In this document: positions 25,506-34,386 of the stretch, piece after piece
Layout: every line of letters begins with the position of its first letter
How positions within the stretch are numbered: the first letter of the stretch is position 1
DNA from: Halalkalicoccus tibetensis
Lineage (GTDB): Archaea; Halobacteriota; Halobacteria; Halobacteriales; Halalkalicoccaceae
Length of the DNA stretch: 64,000 nucleotides
Reading direction: 5' to 3'
NCBI RefSeq assembly: GCF_037996645.1
Contig: NZ_JBBMXV010000004.1
Span: 550,424 to 614,423, forward strand
The notes under the pieces: generated by a model
What the model was told of the DNA's origin: nothing
What the model saw: the letters and a program-made list of their open reading frames with translations, nothing else
Databases searched by the model: none
Position numbers and translations under genes: made by a program

Positions 25506-26888
25506 TCAGTCGTCGTCCCAGACGGGGCAGTCGCGCCGGACGAACTCGCCGTATCCGGGTTCGCCGACGAGCTCGCCGTCCCTCACGATCGGCTCGCCCC
25601 GCAGGTAGGTGTGGATCACCCGGCCGGTGACCTCGCGGCCCTCGTAGATCGAGTAGTCGGCGACCGAGGCGTTGTCGTCGGCCGAGACGGTGTACGTCTC
25701 ATCGGGATCGAACAGCACGAGGTCCGCGTCGGTACCCGGCTCGAGGGCCCCCTTGCCGGGGAGGCCGAACGTCCGGGCCGGGTTCCGACACATCACGCGG
25801 ACGAGAAACGGGTAGGAAAGCCCCCGTTCGTTCACCGCCTCGTGGTGGAACACCGGCAGGCTCGTCTGCAGGCCGTTCGCGCCGAAGGGATCCTCCCACC
25901 ACTTGCCCTCCTCCTTCCGTGCGCGTGTCTGTGCGACGTGGTCGGTCGAGACGACGCTCAGCGTCCCGTCGCGCAGGCGCTCGAAGACCGCCTCGACGTC
26001 GTCCTCGGTGCGAAGCGGCGGCGCGATCCGCGGGAGGGTTCCCTGCTCCCGATAGACCTCGTCGGTGAGGGTCGTGTAGTGGGTACAGGTCTCCGCGCGC
26101 ACGAGGCTCCCGTCGCCCTGGTGGCGCCCGAGCGCCTCGGCCGCCTTCCGACAGGAGGTGTGAACGCCGTAGTACTTGGTGCCGGTCTCCCGTGCGAGCC
26201 TGGCGAGGTCGTCGGCGGCCATCGCCTCCGCGTAGTCCGGTCGGGCGAGCGGGAGCCACTCCGGGTCGTCCCGGCCGGCCGCTCTGAACTCCGCCGTCAG
26301 CGACTCACAGACGCTGTCGTCCTCCGTGTGGGCGACGCCGACGGCGTCGAGCTCCCCCAATCGCTCGAACAGCTCGCGGATGAACCCGTTCGAGAGCCCG
26401 AACTCGTAGGTGGTGTAGACCTTGAAGGAGGTGATCCCCGACTCGACGAGCGCCGCGAGTTCGTCGAACACGTCGGAATCCTCCCGGAGAACCCCTCCAT
26501 GAAGCCCGAAGTCGACCAGCGCCTCCTCGCCGCTCTCGCGCTTTCGCTCGACGCCCTCGCGCAGCGTCCCCTCCTCCTCCCACGGGCCGTCGTCGCCGGC
26601 GTACGCCTGCCAGGCGAAGTCGATCAGCGTCGTCACCCCGCCGAGCGCGGCGGCGGCGGTGGCCGTCTCGTAGCTGTCCAGCGAGACGTGGTCGTCGATG
26701 TGGACGTGGGGGTCGACGACCCCCGGCATCACCAACAGACCCGACGCGTCGACGGTCGTCTCGGCCTCCGGCATGGCTCGTTCGTCGCCGATACCGACGA
26801 TGGTGCCGTCGTCTATCGCCAGGTCGCTGTCGAAGGTGCTTCGAGCGGTGACGAGCGTGCCGCCGGAGATCACCGTGTCAACGGGCAT
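25506..26888 (-). CDS. Allantoinase/dihydropyrimidinase (cyclic amidohydrolase)
   Basis: A 460-residue hydantoinase-family enzyme that opens cyclic ureides. The binuclear zinc site is complete: His61 and His63 in PHVHID, carboxylated Lys156 in SFKVYTT, His187 in AHTED, His243 in VHTSC and Asp316 in STDHVA. In this locus allantoin is the natural candidate substrate, giving allantoate for the M20 enzyme. Dihydropyrimidine or hydantoin activity would look similar in sequence, so the assignment rests on context. The ATG at 26888 is the family start. It is divergent from iclR over 119 bp, which would allow direct control by that regulator. Confidence 0.87.
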   Translation of the reverse strand: MPVDTVISGGTLVTARSTFDSDLAIDDGTIVGIGDERAMPEAETTVDASGLLVMPGVVDPHVHIDDHVSLDSYETATAAAALGGVTTLIDFAWQAYAGDDGPWEEEGTLREGVERKRESGEEALVDFGLHGGVLREDSDVFDELAALVESGITSFKVYTTYEFGLSNGFIRELFERLGELDAVGVAHTEDDSVCESLTAEFRAAGRDDPEWLPLARPDYAEAMAADDLARLARETGTKYYGVHTSCRKAAEALGRHQGDGSLVRAETCTHYTTLTDEVYREQGTLPRIAPPLRTEDDVEAVFERLRDGTLSVVSTDHVAQTRARKEEGKWWEDPFGANGLQTSLPVFHHEAVNERGLSYPFLVRVMCRNPARTFGLPGKGALEPGTDADLVLFDPDETYTVSADDNASVADYSIYEGREVTGRVIHTYLRGEPIVRDGELVGEPGYGEFVRRDCPVWDDD

Positions 26889-27007
26889 TGCCCGCCCTTC
26901 CGCGCGAAGCCACATAACTGGTCGTGCCGCTCTCCCATCACCATCGGCGTTCGTATATCTCGGACGCGACGGCAAGGCTGAAGTGGGTGTGATTGAGATA
27001 CCATCCC

Positions 27008-27829
27008 ATGCCACCGACCGATTCGGCGTCCACGCCGCGGACGCTCTCGACCGTGCTCAACTCGGTCGAGGTAATCCACGCGCTCATGCGTCTCGACGGG
27101 GCCGGGGTGACGGAGCTCGCGGACCATCTCGACCAGTCCAAAAGCACGACCTACACCTACCTCACATCGCTCGAGGAGGGTGGCCTCGTGGCGAAGGCCG
27201 ACGACCAGTATCGGTTATCGTTCGATTTCCTGCTGTTCGGCGAGTACGTCCGCAACCGGAGCCCGCTGTACACGATCGGAAAGAGCCACATCGATGCTCT
27301 GGCCGCCGAGACCGGGCAGTACGCCCATCTCGTCGTCGAGGAGAACGGCCGGGGACTCAACCTCTATAAGTCGAAGGGTGAGCGAGCGATCGGGGACGAC
27401 TACCAGGCGGCCAAGTTCCAGCAGCGCGACTACCTCCACATCACCGCCTCGGGCAAGGCGATCCTCGCCTATCTCCCCCGCGAGCGCGTCGAGGGGATCG
27501 TCGACCGCCACGGCCTGCCCGCCCGTACGGAGCGGACGATAACCAGCAGGGAGCGGCTGTTCGAGGAGCTGGCCGACGTCCGCGAACAGGGGTACGCACA
27601 CAACGACGGCGAGGAGATCGAAGGGTTCCGGGCGGTCGGCGCGCCGATCAGGTCCCGCGACGGCTCCGTCCTGGGGTCGATGAGCGTCTCCGGTCCGGAG
27701 AGCGCCTTCGGCGACGAGTCGCGCCACCGGGAGGTCGTCGACGCGGTGGTGAGGACGGCGAACGTCATCGAGGTCAACGTCAACATGTCGAGCCGGAGCT
27801 CCGAGATCGTCGAGAACGGGGAGGGGTAG
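27008..27829 (+). CDS. IclR family transcriptional regulator
   Basis: A 273-residue two-domain regulator. Residues about 10-75 are a winged helix-turn-helix with recognition segment TELADHLDQSKSTTYTYLTSLEEGGLV; the rest is the IclR ligand-binding GAF-like domain, with HITASGKAILAYLPRE and GFRAVGAPIRSRDGSVLGSMSVSGP. It lies between divergent allantoinase and co-oriented NCS2 permease genes, so it most likely controls the purine cluster in response to a ureide or glyoxylate-type ligand, as AllR does in E. coli. The ATG at 27008 begins the usual short leader; a TTG at 26993 in the same frame is less likely. Confidence 0.9.
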   Translation: MPPTDSASTPRTLSTVLNSVEVIHALMRLDGAGVTELADHLDQSKSTTYTYLTSLEEGGLVAKADDQYRLSFDFLLFGEYVRNRSPLYTIGKSHIDALAAETGQYAHLVVEENGRGLNLYKSKGERAIGDDYQAAKFQQRDYLHITASGKAILAYLPRERVEGIVDRHGLPARTERTITSRERLFEELADVREQGYAHNDGEEIEGFRAVGAPIRSRDGSVLGSMSVSGPESAFGDESRHREVVDAVVRTANVIEVNVNMSSRSSEIVENGEG

Positions 27830-28196
27830 CGCCGCCGAACCAGACGGAACCCGCGGGGAAGCGGCTGCTCGGGCTCCCGTGGCCGTTCCGTCCCGCCCGG
27901 GACGCGGCGTTCGATCATGCCGGACGCCGCTCCTGCCCGACCGATCCATCGGGAGGAGATGGGTACTTACAGAAGTACTGGTGTAATAGACACGCCTGAC
28001 CATCGGCGGGGTCGCGGGGACCGGGCACCCGTATGGTCGTGGAGTTCGTATATGTTGAACGGCACACCGTCCCGCCTGGGACGGGCCGATCGCCGCATCC
28101 GCCGTTCGGCCGTCGATACAGTCGTACGTGGCTACTGACAGCCCCACTACCAATGCAAAGGTTTAACACACTACATCGACACCTCTCGGTCGAAAA
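27830..28196. promoter_or_regulatory. Upstream region of the NCS2 permease gene
   Basis: 367 bp without a gene. GTACTT-ACAG-AAGTAC is a perfect inverted repeat at 27963-27978. GTTCGTATAT at 28044-28053 is also found at 26949-26958 between allantoinase and iclR, so it may be an IclR site. A TTTAA box at 28162-28166 lies 31-35 bp before the permease ATG and is its likely promoter. Confidence 0.5.
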
Positions 28197-29567
28197 ATGT
28201 CCAATGAAAGCGGCGATGGGATCGATTTAGCGTACGGTCTGGACGAAAAACCACCGTTGCCCAAGTCTATCCTCCTGGCATTGCAACACGTGTCCGTCAT
28301 GATCGTCCCCTCGACCGCGGTCGCGTTCATCGTCGCGGGGGCCGCGGGGCTCGATGCCGTCGACACGACGTATCTGGTCCAGATGGTGATCCTGTTCGCC
28401 GGGGTGGCGACCGTCGTCCAGGCCTACACCGTCGGGCCCGTCGGCGCGAAGCTCCCCATCGTCATGGGCACCAGCTTCGCCTTCGTCGGGGCGATGAGCT
28501 CAATCGGCGCGGGCGCGGGCCTCGACACCGTCTTCGGCTCGATCGTCGTCGCGGCGATCGTGGTCCCGTTCCTGCTGGGCTGGCAGTTCAAGCGGCTCCA
28601 GGCGTTCTTCCCGCCGCTTGTCACCGGGCTCATCGTGGTCATCATCGGCCTGTATCTCATCCCCGTCGGGATGGAGTACTCGGCGGGCGGCGTCGATGCA
28701 CCCGATTTCGGTGCGCTGCACAACCTCGCGCTCGCCGCGTTGGTGCTGGGGATCACTGTCCTGTTCAACCTGCTTCTGAAGGGGGTCTGGCGGATGATGA
28801 GCATTCTCATCGGGATCGGTACCGGCTACGCCGTCGCGATCGGCCTCGGCGTCGTCGACTTCGGGCCGGTCGCCGATGCCGCCTGGTTCGCAGTGCCCAC
28901 GCCCGGCGAGTTCGGGTTCAGCTTCGAGGCCGTCCCACTGCTCACCTTCGCGTTCCTGTTTCTCGTCTCGGGGATGGAGACCATCGGCGACATGTCCGGC
29001 ATCACCGCCGCCGAGGGACGAAACCCCACGGCCGAGGAGTTCCGCGGGGGGATCTTCGCCGACGGGTTCATCAGCGCCATCGGCGCCGTGTTCGGCTCGT
29101 TCCCGCAGACCTCCTTCTCCCAGAACGTCGGCATCATCAACTTCACCGGCATCATGAGCCGACACATCGTCGGCATCGGCGGGGTCATGCTGATCGTCCT
29201 GGGACTGGTCCCGAAGATCGGGGCGATCGTGACGACGATCCCCGACGCGGTGTTCGGCGGCGCGGTGCTGGTCATGGTGGGGATGGTGGCCGCGAGCGGC
29301 ATGCGGCTTCTCTTCTTGAACATCGAGATGAACCGGCGGAACATGGTGGTCATCGCGACGGCACTCGGGCTCGGGCTGGGCGTCGAGACGGTGCCCGAGG
29401 CGCTCGCCGGACTGCCCGAGGGCGCACAGCTCTTCTTCGGGGAGGCGGTGATCATGACCGGCCTCGTGGCGCTGCTGTTGAACACGTTTGTCCCGGGCGA
29501 CTCAAGCCCCCTGTTCGACGTGCCCGATACGGTCCCGCCCGTCTCCGAGCCGGTCGACGACGACTGA
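28197..29567 (+). CDS. NCS2 family nucleobase:cation symporter (xanthine/uracil permease)
   Basis: A 456-residue carrier with 14 expected helices. Hallmarks: LLALQHVSVMIV in TM1, VMGTSFAFVGAM in TM3 forming part of the binding site, the TM8 motif FAFLFLVSGMETIGDMSGI with the substrate-binding Glu, and TM10 SFPQTSFSQNVGIINFTGIMSR, where QN-x-G fits the NAT signature. The first Gln of the QxQ-like QTSFSQN suits purine (xanthine/urate) carriers of the UapA/UacT type better than UraA, but the split is not clean. It imports a nucleobase with H+ or Na+ into the urate pathway encoded around it. Confidence 0.9.
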   Translation: MSNESGDGIDLAYGLDEKPPLPKSILLALQHVSVMIVPSTAVAFIVAGAAGLDAVDTTYLVQMVILFAGVATVVQAYTVGPVGAKLPIVMGTSFAFVGAMSSIGAGAGLDTVFGSIVVAAIVVPFLLGWQFKRLQAFFPPLVTGLIVVIIGLYLIPVGMEYSAGGVDAPDFGALHNLALAALVLGITVLFNLLLKGVWRMMSILIGIGTGYAVAIGLGVVDFGPVADAAWFAVPTPGEFGFSFEAVPLLTFAFLFLVSGMETIGDMSGITAAEGRNPTAEEFRGGIFADGFISAIGAVFGSFPQTSFSQNVGIINFTGIMSRHIVGIGGVMLIVLGLVPKIGAIVTTIPDAVFGGAVLVMVGMVAASGMRLLFLNIEMNRRNMVVIATALGLGLGVETVPEALAGLPEGAQLFFGEAVIMTGLVALLLNTFVPGDSSPLFDVPDTVPPVSEPVDDD

Positions 29568-29684
29568 TCGGCGGGACCGTCGGGGTTCACGACAGGGAGG
29601 AGAGACGGTTACTTGATCCCCGTCCGCTCGACGAGATTGTCGTCACACGAGAACGCCTGATGGCGGTACGCGGTCGTTCGCCGG

Positions 29685-32123
29685 CTACTCCTCGAGCTTC
29701 GCGCGTATCTTCTCGGCGGTGATCGGGAGGTCGCTCACCCGGACGCCGACCGCGCGGCGGATCGCGTTGCTCAATGCCGGCGGGACGCCGTTGACCGGGA
29801 TCTCGGCCACCGATTTCGCGCCGAACGGGCCCGTCGGCTCGTGGGTCTCGACCAGGATCGACTCGAGGGGCGGCTGGTCGGCCGTCGTCGGCATCCCGTA
29901 GTCGCGAAAGCCGAGGACCTCCGGCGTGCCGTCCTCGTCGAACGAGAACCCCGCGGAGGTGGCTAGCTCATAACTCATGTGCATCGCGCCCTCGACCTGT
30001 CCCTCCGCGAGCGCCGGGTTGATGGCGACGCCACAGTCGACCGCGAAGACGAGCTTGTGGACCTCAAACTCGCCGGTCTCCTCGTTCACGGTCACGTCGG
30101 CGAACTGGGCGCCGAACGGCGGCGGGGACTCGTCCGTCGAGAAGCTCGCCTGTCCCATCACCTGCGCGCGCACCTCGTCGCCGTAGATGGACTCGTAGCC
30201 GACCTCCTCGAGCGTGACCGACTCGCCGGTCCGCTCGGAGCGAACCGCCCCGTTCTGCGTCTCGAGCGCGTCGGCCGGCTCCTCGAGCATTCGCGAGGCG
30301 AACTCGAGCAGCTGATCGCGCGCGTCCTCGGCGGCCGCCTTCACCGCGCTCCCGGTGACGTAGGTCGTCGAGGAGGCGTACGCGCCGTAGTCGAACGGCG
30401 AGACATCAGTGTCAGAGGGCTGGACGAGGACGTCCTCCGGGCGGGCCCCGAGCACCTCCGCGGCGATCTGGGCCATCGCGGTGTCGGCCCCGGGGCCGAT
30501 GTCGACGGCCCCGGTCTGGAGGATGAACGAGCCGTCCTCGTTCATCTTGACGTGGGCCGCGCCGAGCTCGTCGCCGGCGACGCCGCTCTTCTGTGCGGTG
30601 AGCGCGACGCCGCAGGCCCGATGGAGGTGGTCCTCCTCGGGCTGTTCGATCTCGTCCCAGCCGATCGCGGCCTTCCCGCGGGCGATACAGTCATCGAGCC
30701 CGCACGAGCGGATCCGGCGGACGTGCTCGCCCTTCATCGTGATGCCCGAGACGGCCTCGAGGTCGCCCTCCGCGATGAGGTTCCGCGAGCGCAGCTCGAT
30801 GGGGTCCATCCCCAGCTCGTGGGCGACCTCGTCCAGGTGGCCCTCGAGGGCGAAGTGTCCCTGGGGCGCGCCGTAGCCGCGGATCGCGCCCCCGACCGGG
30901 AGGTTCGTGTGGACGGCCGTCATCTCGAATCGGACGTTCGGCGTGTGGGCGTACAGCGGCAGGGGCTTCGTGCCGATGGAGCCGGGAACCGTCCGCCCGT
31001 GGGGGCCGTACGCGCCGGAGTTCGTCGTCGCCGACATGTCGAGCGCCTCGATGTCGCCCTCGTCGGTAACGACGCTTCGCAGACGAACGCGGGCGGGCCG
31101 GCGCGAGCGCAGCGCGTAGAACTGCTCGCGACGCGTCGTCTCCAGTTTCACGGGTCGGTCCGCGGCCTCCATCAGCGCGACCGTGATCGGCTCGATCAGC
31201 ATCGACTGCTTGGCGCCGAACCCGGCGCCGATCCGCGGCTTCGACACTCTCACGTCCCGGATCGGGAGGTCGAACAGGTGTGCGAGCTGCCGGCGCGTGT
31301 GGTAGGGTACCTGCGTGCTCGAGACGAGGTGAATGCGGTCGTCCTCGTCGCGACGCGCGATCGTCGTGTGGGGTTCGGGGACGCAGTGGGACTGGTACGG
31401 CGTCTCCCACTCGGTCTCGGTGACGAGCCAGTCGTCCCTGGTCGCCACCTCCTCGAACGCCGCGTCGACGTCGCCGATCTCGCCCTCCTCGTGGGCCTCG
31501 ACGTTCCGCTCGTAGTCCGCGCCGGGCTGGGCGTTCTCGATTTCGGCGGGGTCGTGGATCCGCGGCGCGTCGGGCTCGGTCGCTGCCTCGGGATCGAGGA
31601 CGGGCTCCAGCTCCTCGTAGCTGACGTCGATCGCTCTGATCGCCCTGTCGGCGACGGCGCGGCTCTCGGCGGCGACGGCGGCGATCGGGTCGCCGACGAA
31701 CCGCACCTTCCGCCGGAGGACAGTCAGGTCCCACGGGCTCGGCTCGGGGTACGACTGGCCCGCGGAGGTGTAGGTGGCGTCGGGCACCGCCTCGGAGTCG
31801 GGGGTGATGACGGCGTGGACGCCCTCCATCTCCTCGGCGGCGCTCGTGTCGAGCTCCGTTACGTACCCGTGGGCGATATCCGACCGGAGGACCGCCGCCT
31901 CGGCGAGCTCCGGGAAGTTCCGCGCGTAGTCGGCGGTGTACTTCGACTCGCCCGTGACGATCTTCCGGGCGTCGTTCTTCTCCTCGCGCTTCGAGATCGC
32001 TTGGCGTTCCTCCGCCGACTTCCGGTTGTTCGGCGTTTCGTCCCACTCCATCGGATGTTCGTCCTCGGCGGCCGTCGACTGTCGTTTCTCGTCGTCGTCC
32101 CGCGGTTCGTCAGTTCTGCTCAT
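29685..32123 (-). CDS. Xanthine dehydrogenase family molybdopterin-binding subunit
   Basis: An 812-residue large subunit of the molybdenum hydroxylase family. It binds molybdopterin cytosine dinucleotide and oxidises purines. Seen in order: a charged 60-residue N-terminal extension, the aldehyde-oxidase a/b hammerhead domain from about residue 60, SHCVPEPHTTIA, KPRIGAGFGAK, GGAIRGYGAPQGHFA, TGAVDIGPGADT, and near the C-terminus GPFGAKSVAEIP, whose Glu is the catalytic base (family usually KGVGE). The ATG at 32123 overlaps the small-subunit stop by four bases. No FAD-binding subunit gene is adjacent, so electrons leave by another route. Xanthine is the expected substrate from context. Confidence 0.88.
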   Translation of the reverse strand: MSRTDEPRDDDEKRQSTAAEDEHPMEWDETPNNRKSAEERQAISKREEKNDARKIVTGESKYTADYARNFPELAEAAVLRSDIAHGYVTELDTSAAEEMEGVHAVITPDSEAVPDATYTSAGQSYPEPSPWDLTVLRRKVRFVGDPIAAVAAESRAVADRAIRAIDVSYEELEPVLDPEAATEPDAPRIHDPAEIENAQPGADYERNVEAHEEGEIGDVDAAFEEVATRDDWLVTETEWETPYQSHCVPEPHTTIARRDEDDRIHLVSSTQVPYHTRRQLAHLFDLPIRDVRVSKPRIGAGFGAKQSMLIEPITVALMEAADRPVKLETTRREQFYALRSRRPARVRLRSVVTDEGDIEALDMSATTNSGAYGPHGRTVPGSIGTKPLPLYAHTPNVRFEMTAVHTNLPVGGAIRGYGAPQGHFALEGHLDEVAHELGMDPIELRSRNLIAEGDLEAVSGITMKGEHVRRIRSCGLDDCIARGKAAIGWDEIEQPEEDHLHRACGVALTAQKSGVAGDELGAAHVKMNEDGSFILQTGAVDIGPGADTAMAQIAAEVLGARPEDVLVQPSDTDVSPFDYGAYASSTTYVTGSAVKAAAEDARDQLLEFASRMLEEPADALETQNGAVRSERTGESVTLEEVGYESIYGDEVRAQVMGQASFSTDESPPPFGAQFADVTVNEETGEFEVHKLVFAVDCGVAINPALAEGQVEGAMHMSYELATSAGFSFDEDGTPEVLGFRDYGMPTTADQPPLESILVETHEPTGPFGAKSVAEIPVNGVPPALSNAIRRAVGVRVSDLPITAEKIRAKLEE

Positions 32124-32626
32124 TCGTCCGTACCCCGAACCAGGCCGCCGTCCGTGGCGACGCCCTCCTCGCCCATCCGGCCGGCGGCGTCCTGGACGGC
32201 GTCGATGATCTTCTCGTAGCCGGTGCACCGACAGAGGTTCTCGGAGAGCGCCTCGCGGATCTCGGCCTCGGTCGGGTCGGGGTTCTCCGCGAGCAGGCTC
32301 CGCGACTGCATGATCATGCCGGGAATGCAGAAGCCACACTGGAGCGCGGCGTTGTCGACGAACGCCGCCTGGACGGGGTGGAGGTCGTCCTGGGAGCCGA
32401 GCCCCTCGATGGTCTCGATGTCCGTTCCGTCGATCGTCGCGACCGGCTTGATACAGGACCGTTCGGGCTCGCCGTCGACCGCGACCGTACAGAAACCGCA
32501 GTTGCCCGTATCACAGCCGCGTTTCGCGCCGGTGTAGCCGTTGCGCCGGAGGACGTCGAGAAGCGAGTCGGAGCGTTCGGCTTCGAACGTTCGTTCGACC
32601 CCGTTCAGCGTAACGTCTATTTCCAT
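32120..32626 (-). CDS. Xanthine dehydrogenase family 2Fe-2S subunit
   Basis: A 168-residue subunit with two [2Fe-2S] clusters. The plant-ferredoxin-like cluster uses the Cys of GAKRGCDTGNCGFCTVA and, further on, RSCIKP; the second, in the helical domain, uses LQCGFCIPGM and LCRCTGYEKI. These arrangements are diagnostic for CoxS/XdhC-type iron-sulfur subunits of molybdenum hydroxylases. Translation is coupled to the large subunit through ATGA. The ATG at 32626 was chosen as the first one before the conserved beta-strand MEIDVTLNG. It is transcribed divergently from xdhC over only 60 bp, which contain two inverted repeats. Confidence 0.92.
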   Translation of the reverse strand: MEIDVTLNGVERTFEAERSDSLLDVLRRNGYTGAKRGCDTGNCGFCTVAVDGEPERSCIKPVATIDGTDIETIEGLGSQDDLHPVQAAFVDNAALQCGFCIPGMIMQSRSLLAENPDPTEAEIREALSENLCRCTGYEKIIDAVQDAAGRMGEEGVATDGGLVRGTDE

Positions 32627-32637
32627 GGATATGGCAC

Positions 32638-32667
32638 TATCGTGCGCGACGATAACACATATATGTG
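32638..32667. promoter_or_regulatory. Tandem inverted repeats between xdh and xdhC (candidate operator)
   Basis: The 60-bp gap between divergent genes contains TATCGT-GCGCG-ACGATA at 32638-32654 and immediately after it the perfect palindrome CACATATATGTG at 32656-32667. Their position covers both promoters, so a single regulator could control the enzyme and its maturation factor together. Confidence 0.55.
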
Positions 32668-32686
32668 CCGGTCGGGTAGCTGATCC

Positions 32687-33847
32687 ATGCACACAGCGGC
32701 GGATTCGTGGAGTACCACGACGCCCGAGCTGTTCGAGCGGATCCGGCACGCGGTCGAGGACGGTCGCCCGCTCGCGGTCGCGACCGTCGTCGACGTCGAG
32801 GCGGCCGCCTACCGGCGACCGGGCGGCAGGATGCTGATCGAGCCCGACGGGACGACCTACGGCGGGATCACCGCCGGCTGTCTCGAAGGGCCGTTACGGG
32901 AGGTCGCGGGCGACGTCCTCGAATCGGGGGCCGCGACCGTCGTCACCTACGACCTCACCGAGGACGACGGCTGGGGGCTGGGAATCGGCTGCAACGGCGT
33001 CATCGACGTCCTCGTCGAGCCCGTCGACGGCTCCTGGCGGCGAGCGGTCGACGCGTACGCGAACCGCGAGGCGTGTAGCCTCGTCACGGCGGTCGAGAGC
33101 ACCGACCCGTCGATACCGATCGGAGCGCGGACCACTGTGGGAAGCCACGGATCGGGTTCCGACGACCAGCCCGTCGACGACCGGGCCTCGCTTCCCCCGT
33201 CGATCGTCGACGGCGTCGCGGCCCGTGGGCGGGCGTGTGCGGCCACGGGGGACGTCGATCGGATCCGGGTTCCGACGGAGGCGGGCGAGGTCGTGCTCGT
33301 CGTCGACGGCATCGAGCCGCCACACCGGCTGGTGGTGTTCGGCAGCCAGCCGGACGTCCGACCGGTGACGCAGCTCGCGGCTCGGGTCGGCCTCCGGGTG
33401 ACGGTCGCGACGGCCCGCGGTGCCCGGGCGACCGACGACGCCTTCCCCGCGGCCGAGCGCGTGCTGTCGGTCCATCCCTCGGAGCTGGCCGACGTCGGGC
33501 TCGACGGGCGGACCTCCGTCGTCATCATGTCGCACAACTTCGTCGACGACGGGCTCGCCCTCGAGGCGGCGCTCGGGTCGGAGACGCCCTATATCGGTCT
33601 AATGGGGCCTCGCAAACGGTTCGAGGAGCTCCGGGCAGCGCTCGAGGAGGACGGCGTCGAGCTGTCGGCGGACGACCGCGAGCGGATCGCGACCCCGGTC
33701 GGCCTCGATCTGGGCGGCGGCGAGCCGATGGAGATCGCGCTGAGCATCGTCTCGGAGGTCGTCGCGGTCGGGAACGGTCGCGACGGCGGCCGACTCGTGG
33801 ACGGGACGGGCCCCGTTCACGAGCGCCGTTCGGTCTCACGGGAGTGA
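32687..33847 (+). CDS. xdhC: XdhC/CoxI family molybdenum hydroxylase maturation factor
   Basis: A 386-residue protein of the XdhC family, which binds the molybdenum cofactor, promotes its sulfuration and inserts it into xanthine dehydrogenase. The N-terminal XdhC/CoxI domain has VATVVDVEAAAYRRPGGRML and ITAGCLEGPL, with the conserved Cys; the C-terminal Rossmann-like domain has VVFGSQPDVRPVTQLAARVGLRVTV, VVIMSHNFVDD and YIGLMGPRKR. It is divergent from the structural genes. The ATG at 32687 gives a normal start. The presence of a dedicated maturation factor supports a true sulfurated xanthine dehydrogenase rather than a CO dehydrogenase-type relative. Confidence 0.88.
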   Translation: MHTAADSWSTTTPELFERIRHAVEDGRPLAVATVVDVEAAAYRRPGGRMLIEPDGTTYGGITAGCLEGPLREVAGDVLESGAATVVTYDLTEDDGWGLGIGCNGVIDVLVEPVDGSWRRAVDAYANREACSLVTAVESTDPSIPIGARTTVGSHGSGSDDQPVDDRASLPPSIVDGVAARGRACAATGDVDRIRVPTEAGEVVLVVDGIEPPHRLVVFGSQPDVRPVTQLAARVGLRVTVATARGARATDDAFPAAERVLSVHPSELADVGLDGRTSVVIMSHNFVDDGLALEAALGSETPYIGLMGPRKRFEELRAALEEDGVELSADDRERIATPVGLDLGGGEPMEIALSIVSEVVAVGNGRDGGRLVDGTGPVHERRSVSRE

Positions 33848-33885
33848 AACGGACTGGGCCGGGCCCTCGCCGGCGCGGAGCCGGC

Positions 33886-34386
33886 TCAGTCGAGGGCGCC
33901 GAACCCCTCCTCGCGCATCAGTTCGGCGACCCGTTCCGGGTTCCGGTACGCCGCGAGGAGGGCGAACTCGCGGGCGTCCGTCTTCGCGACCTCGTTCGTG
34001 TCGAGCTGTTCGGCGAGCGCGCTCCTGAACTCGCCCTCCCGGTTCGCGACCTCGTCCCGAACGTGGATCTCCAGGCGAGTCCCCCGTTCGTCACCGACGT
34101 TGCTCCGCCGGACGAAGTACGGGTACTCCTCCGAGGGTGCGGACGCCGTCGCCGGTTCCTCCGCTGACGCTCGATTCGACGCCTGCCGTTCGGGCTGATC
34201 GCCCGTGTCGCCGGCGTGCTCGCTCGCGGGGCCTCCCGAGGACTGTCCCGGGTCGTCGGACCCTGATTCGTCAGTCTCCGACCGGGACTCGACTGATTCG
34301 TCCGTGCCGTTCTCCTCCTCCTCATCCTCACTCTCGCCACCCCCGCCGAAATCGAGGTTGCCGGAGCCGGACTTGAAGTTGGTCAT
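33886..34386 (-). CDS. ParA-linked small acidic protein (candidate partition partner)
   Basis: A 166-residue protein. The first 90 residues are low-complexity, with Gly, Glu, Asp, Ser dominating (FGGGGESEDEEEENG). A compact C-terminal domain follows: EYPYFVRRSNVGDERG, LEIHVRDEVANREGEFRSALAEQL, KTDAREFALLAAYRNP. I recall similar YF-x-RR small proteins next to ParA genes on haloarchaeal replicons, so it may be the adaptor that binds the centromere or ParA. There is no ParB nuclease-like or HTH motif visible. Its ATG overlaps the ParA stop by four bases, indicating a strict two-gene operon. Confidence 0.7.
   Translation of the reverse strand: MTNFKSGSGNLDFGGGGESEDEEEENGTDESVESRSETDESGSDDPGQSSGGPASEHAGDTGDQPERQASNRASAEEPATASAPSEEYPYFVRRSNVGDERGTRLEIHVRDEVANREGEFRSALAEQLDTNEVAKTDAREFALLAAYRNPERVAELMREEGFGALD

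Noticed and set aside
29979..32219. Open frame of 746 codons on the plus strand
   Set aside because: Antisense to the xanthine dehydrogenase large subunit; no domain motif and typical shadow composition.
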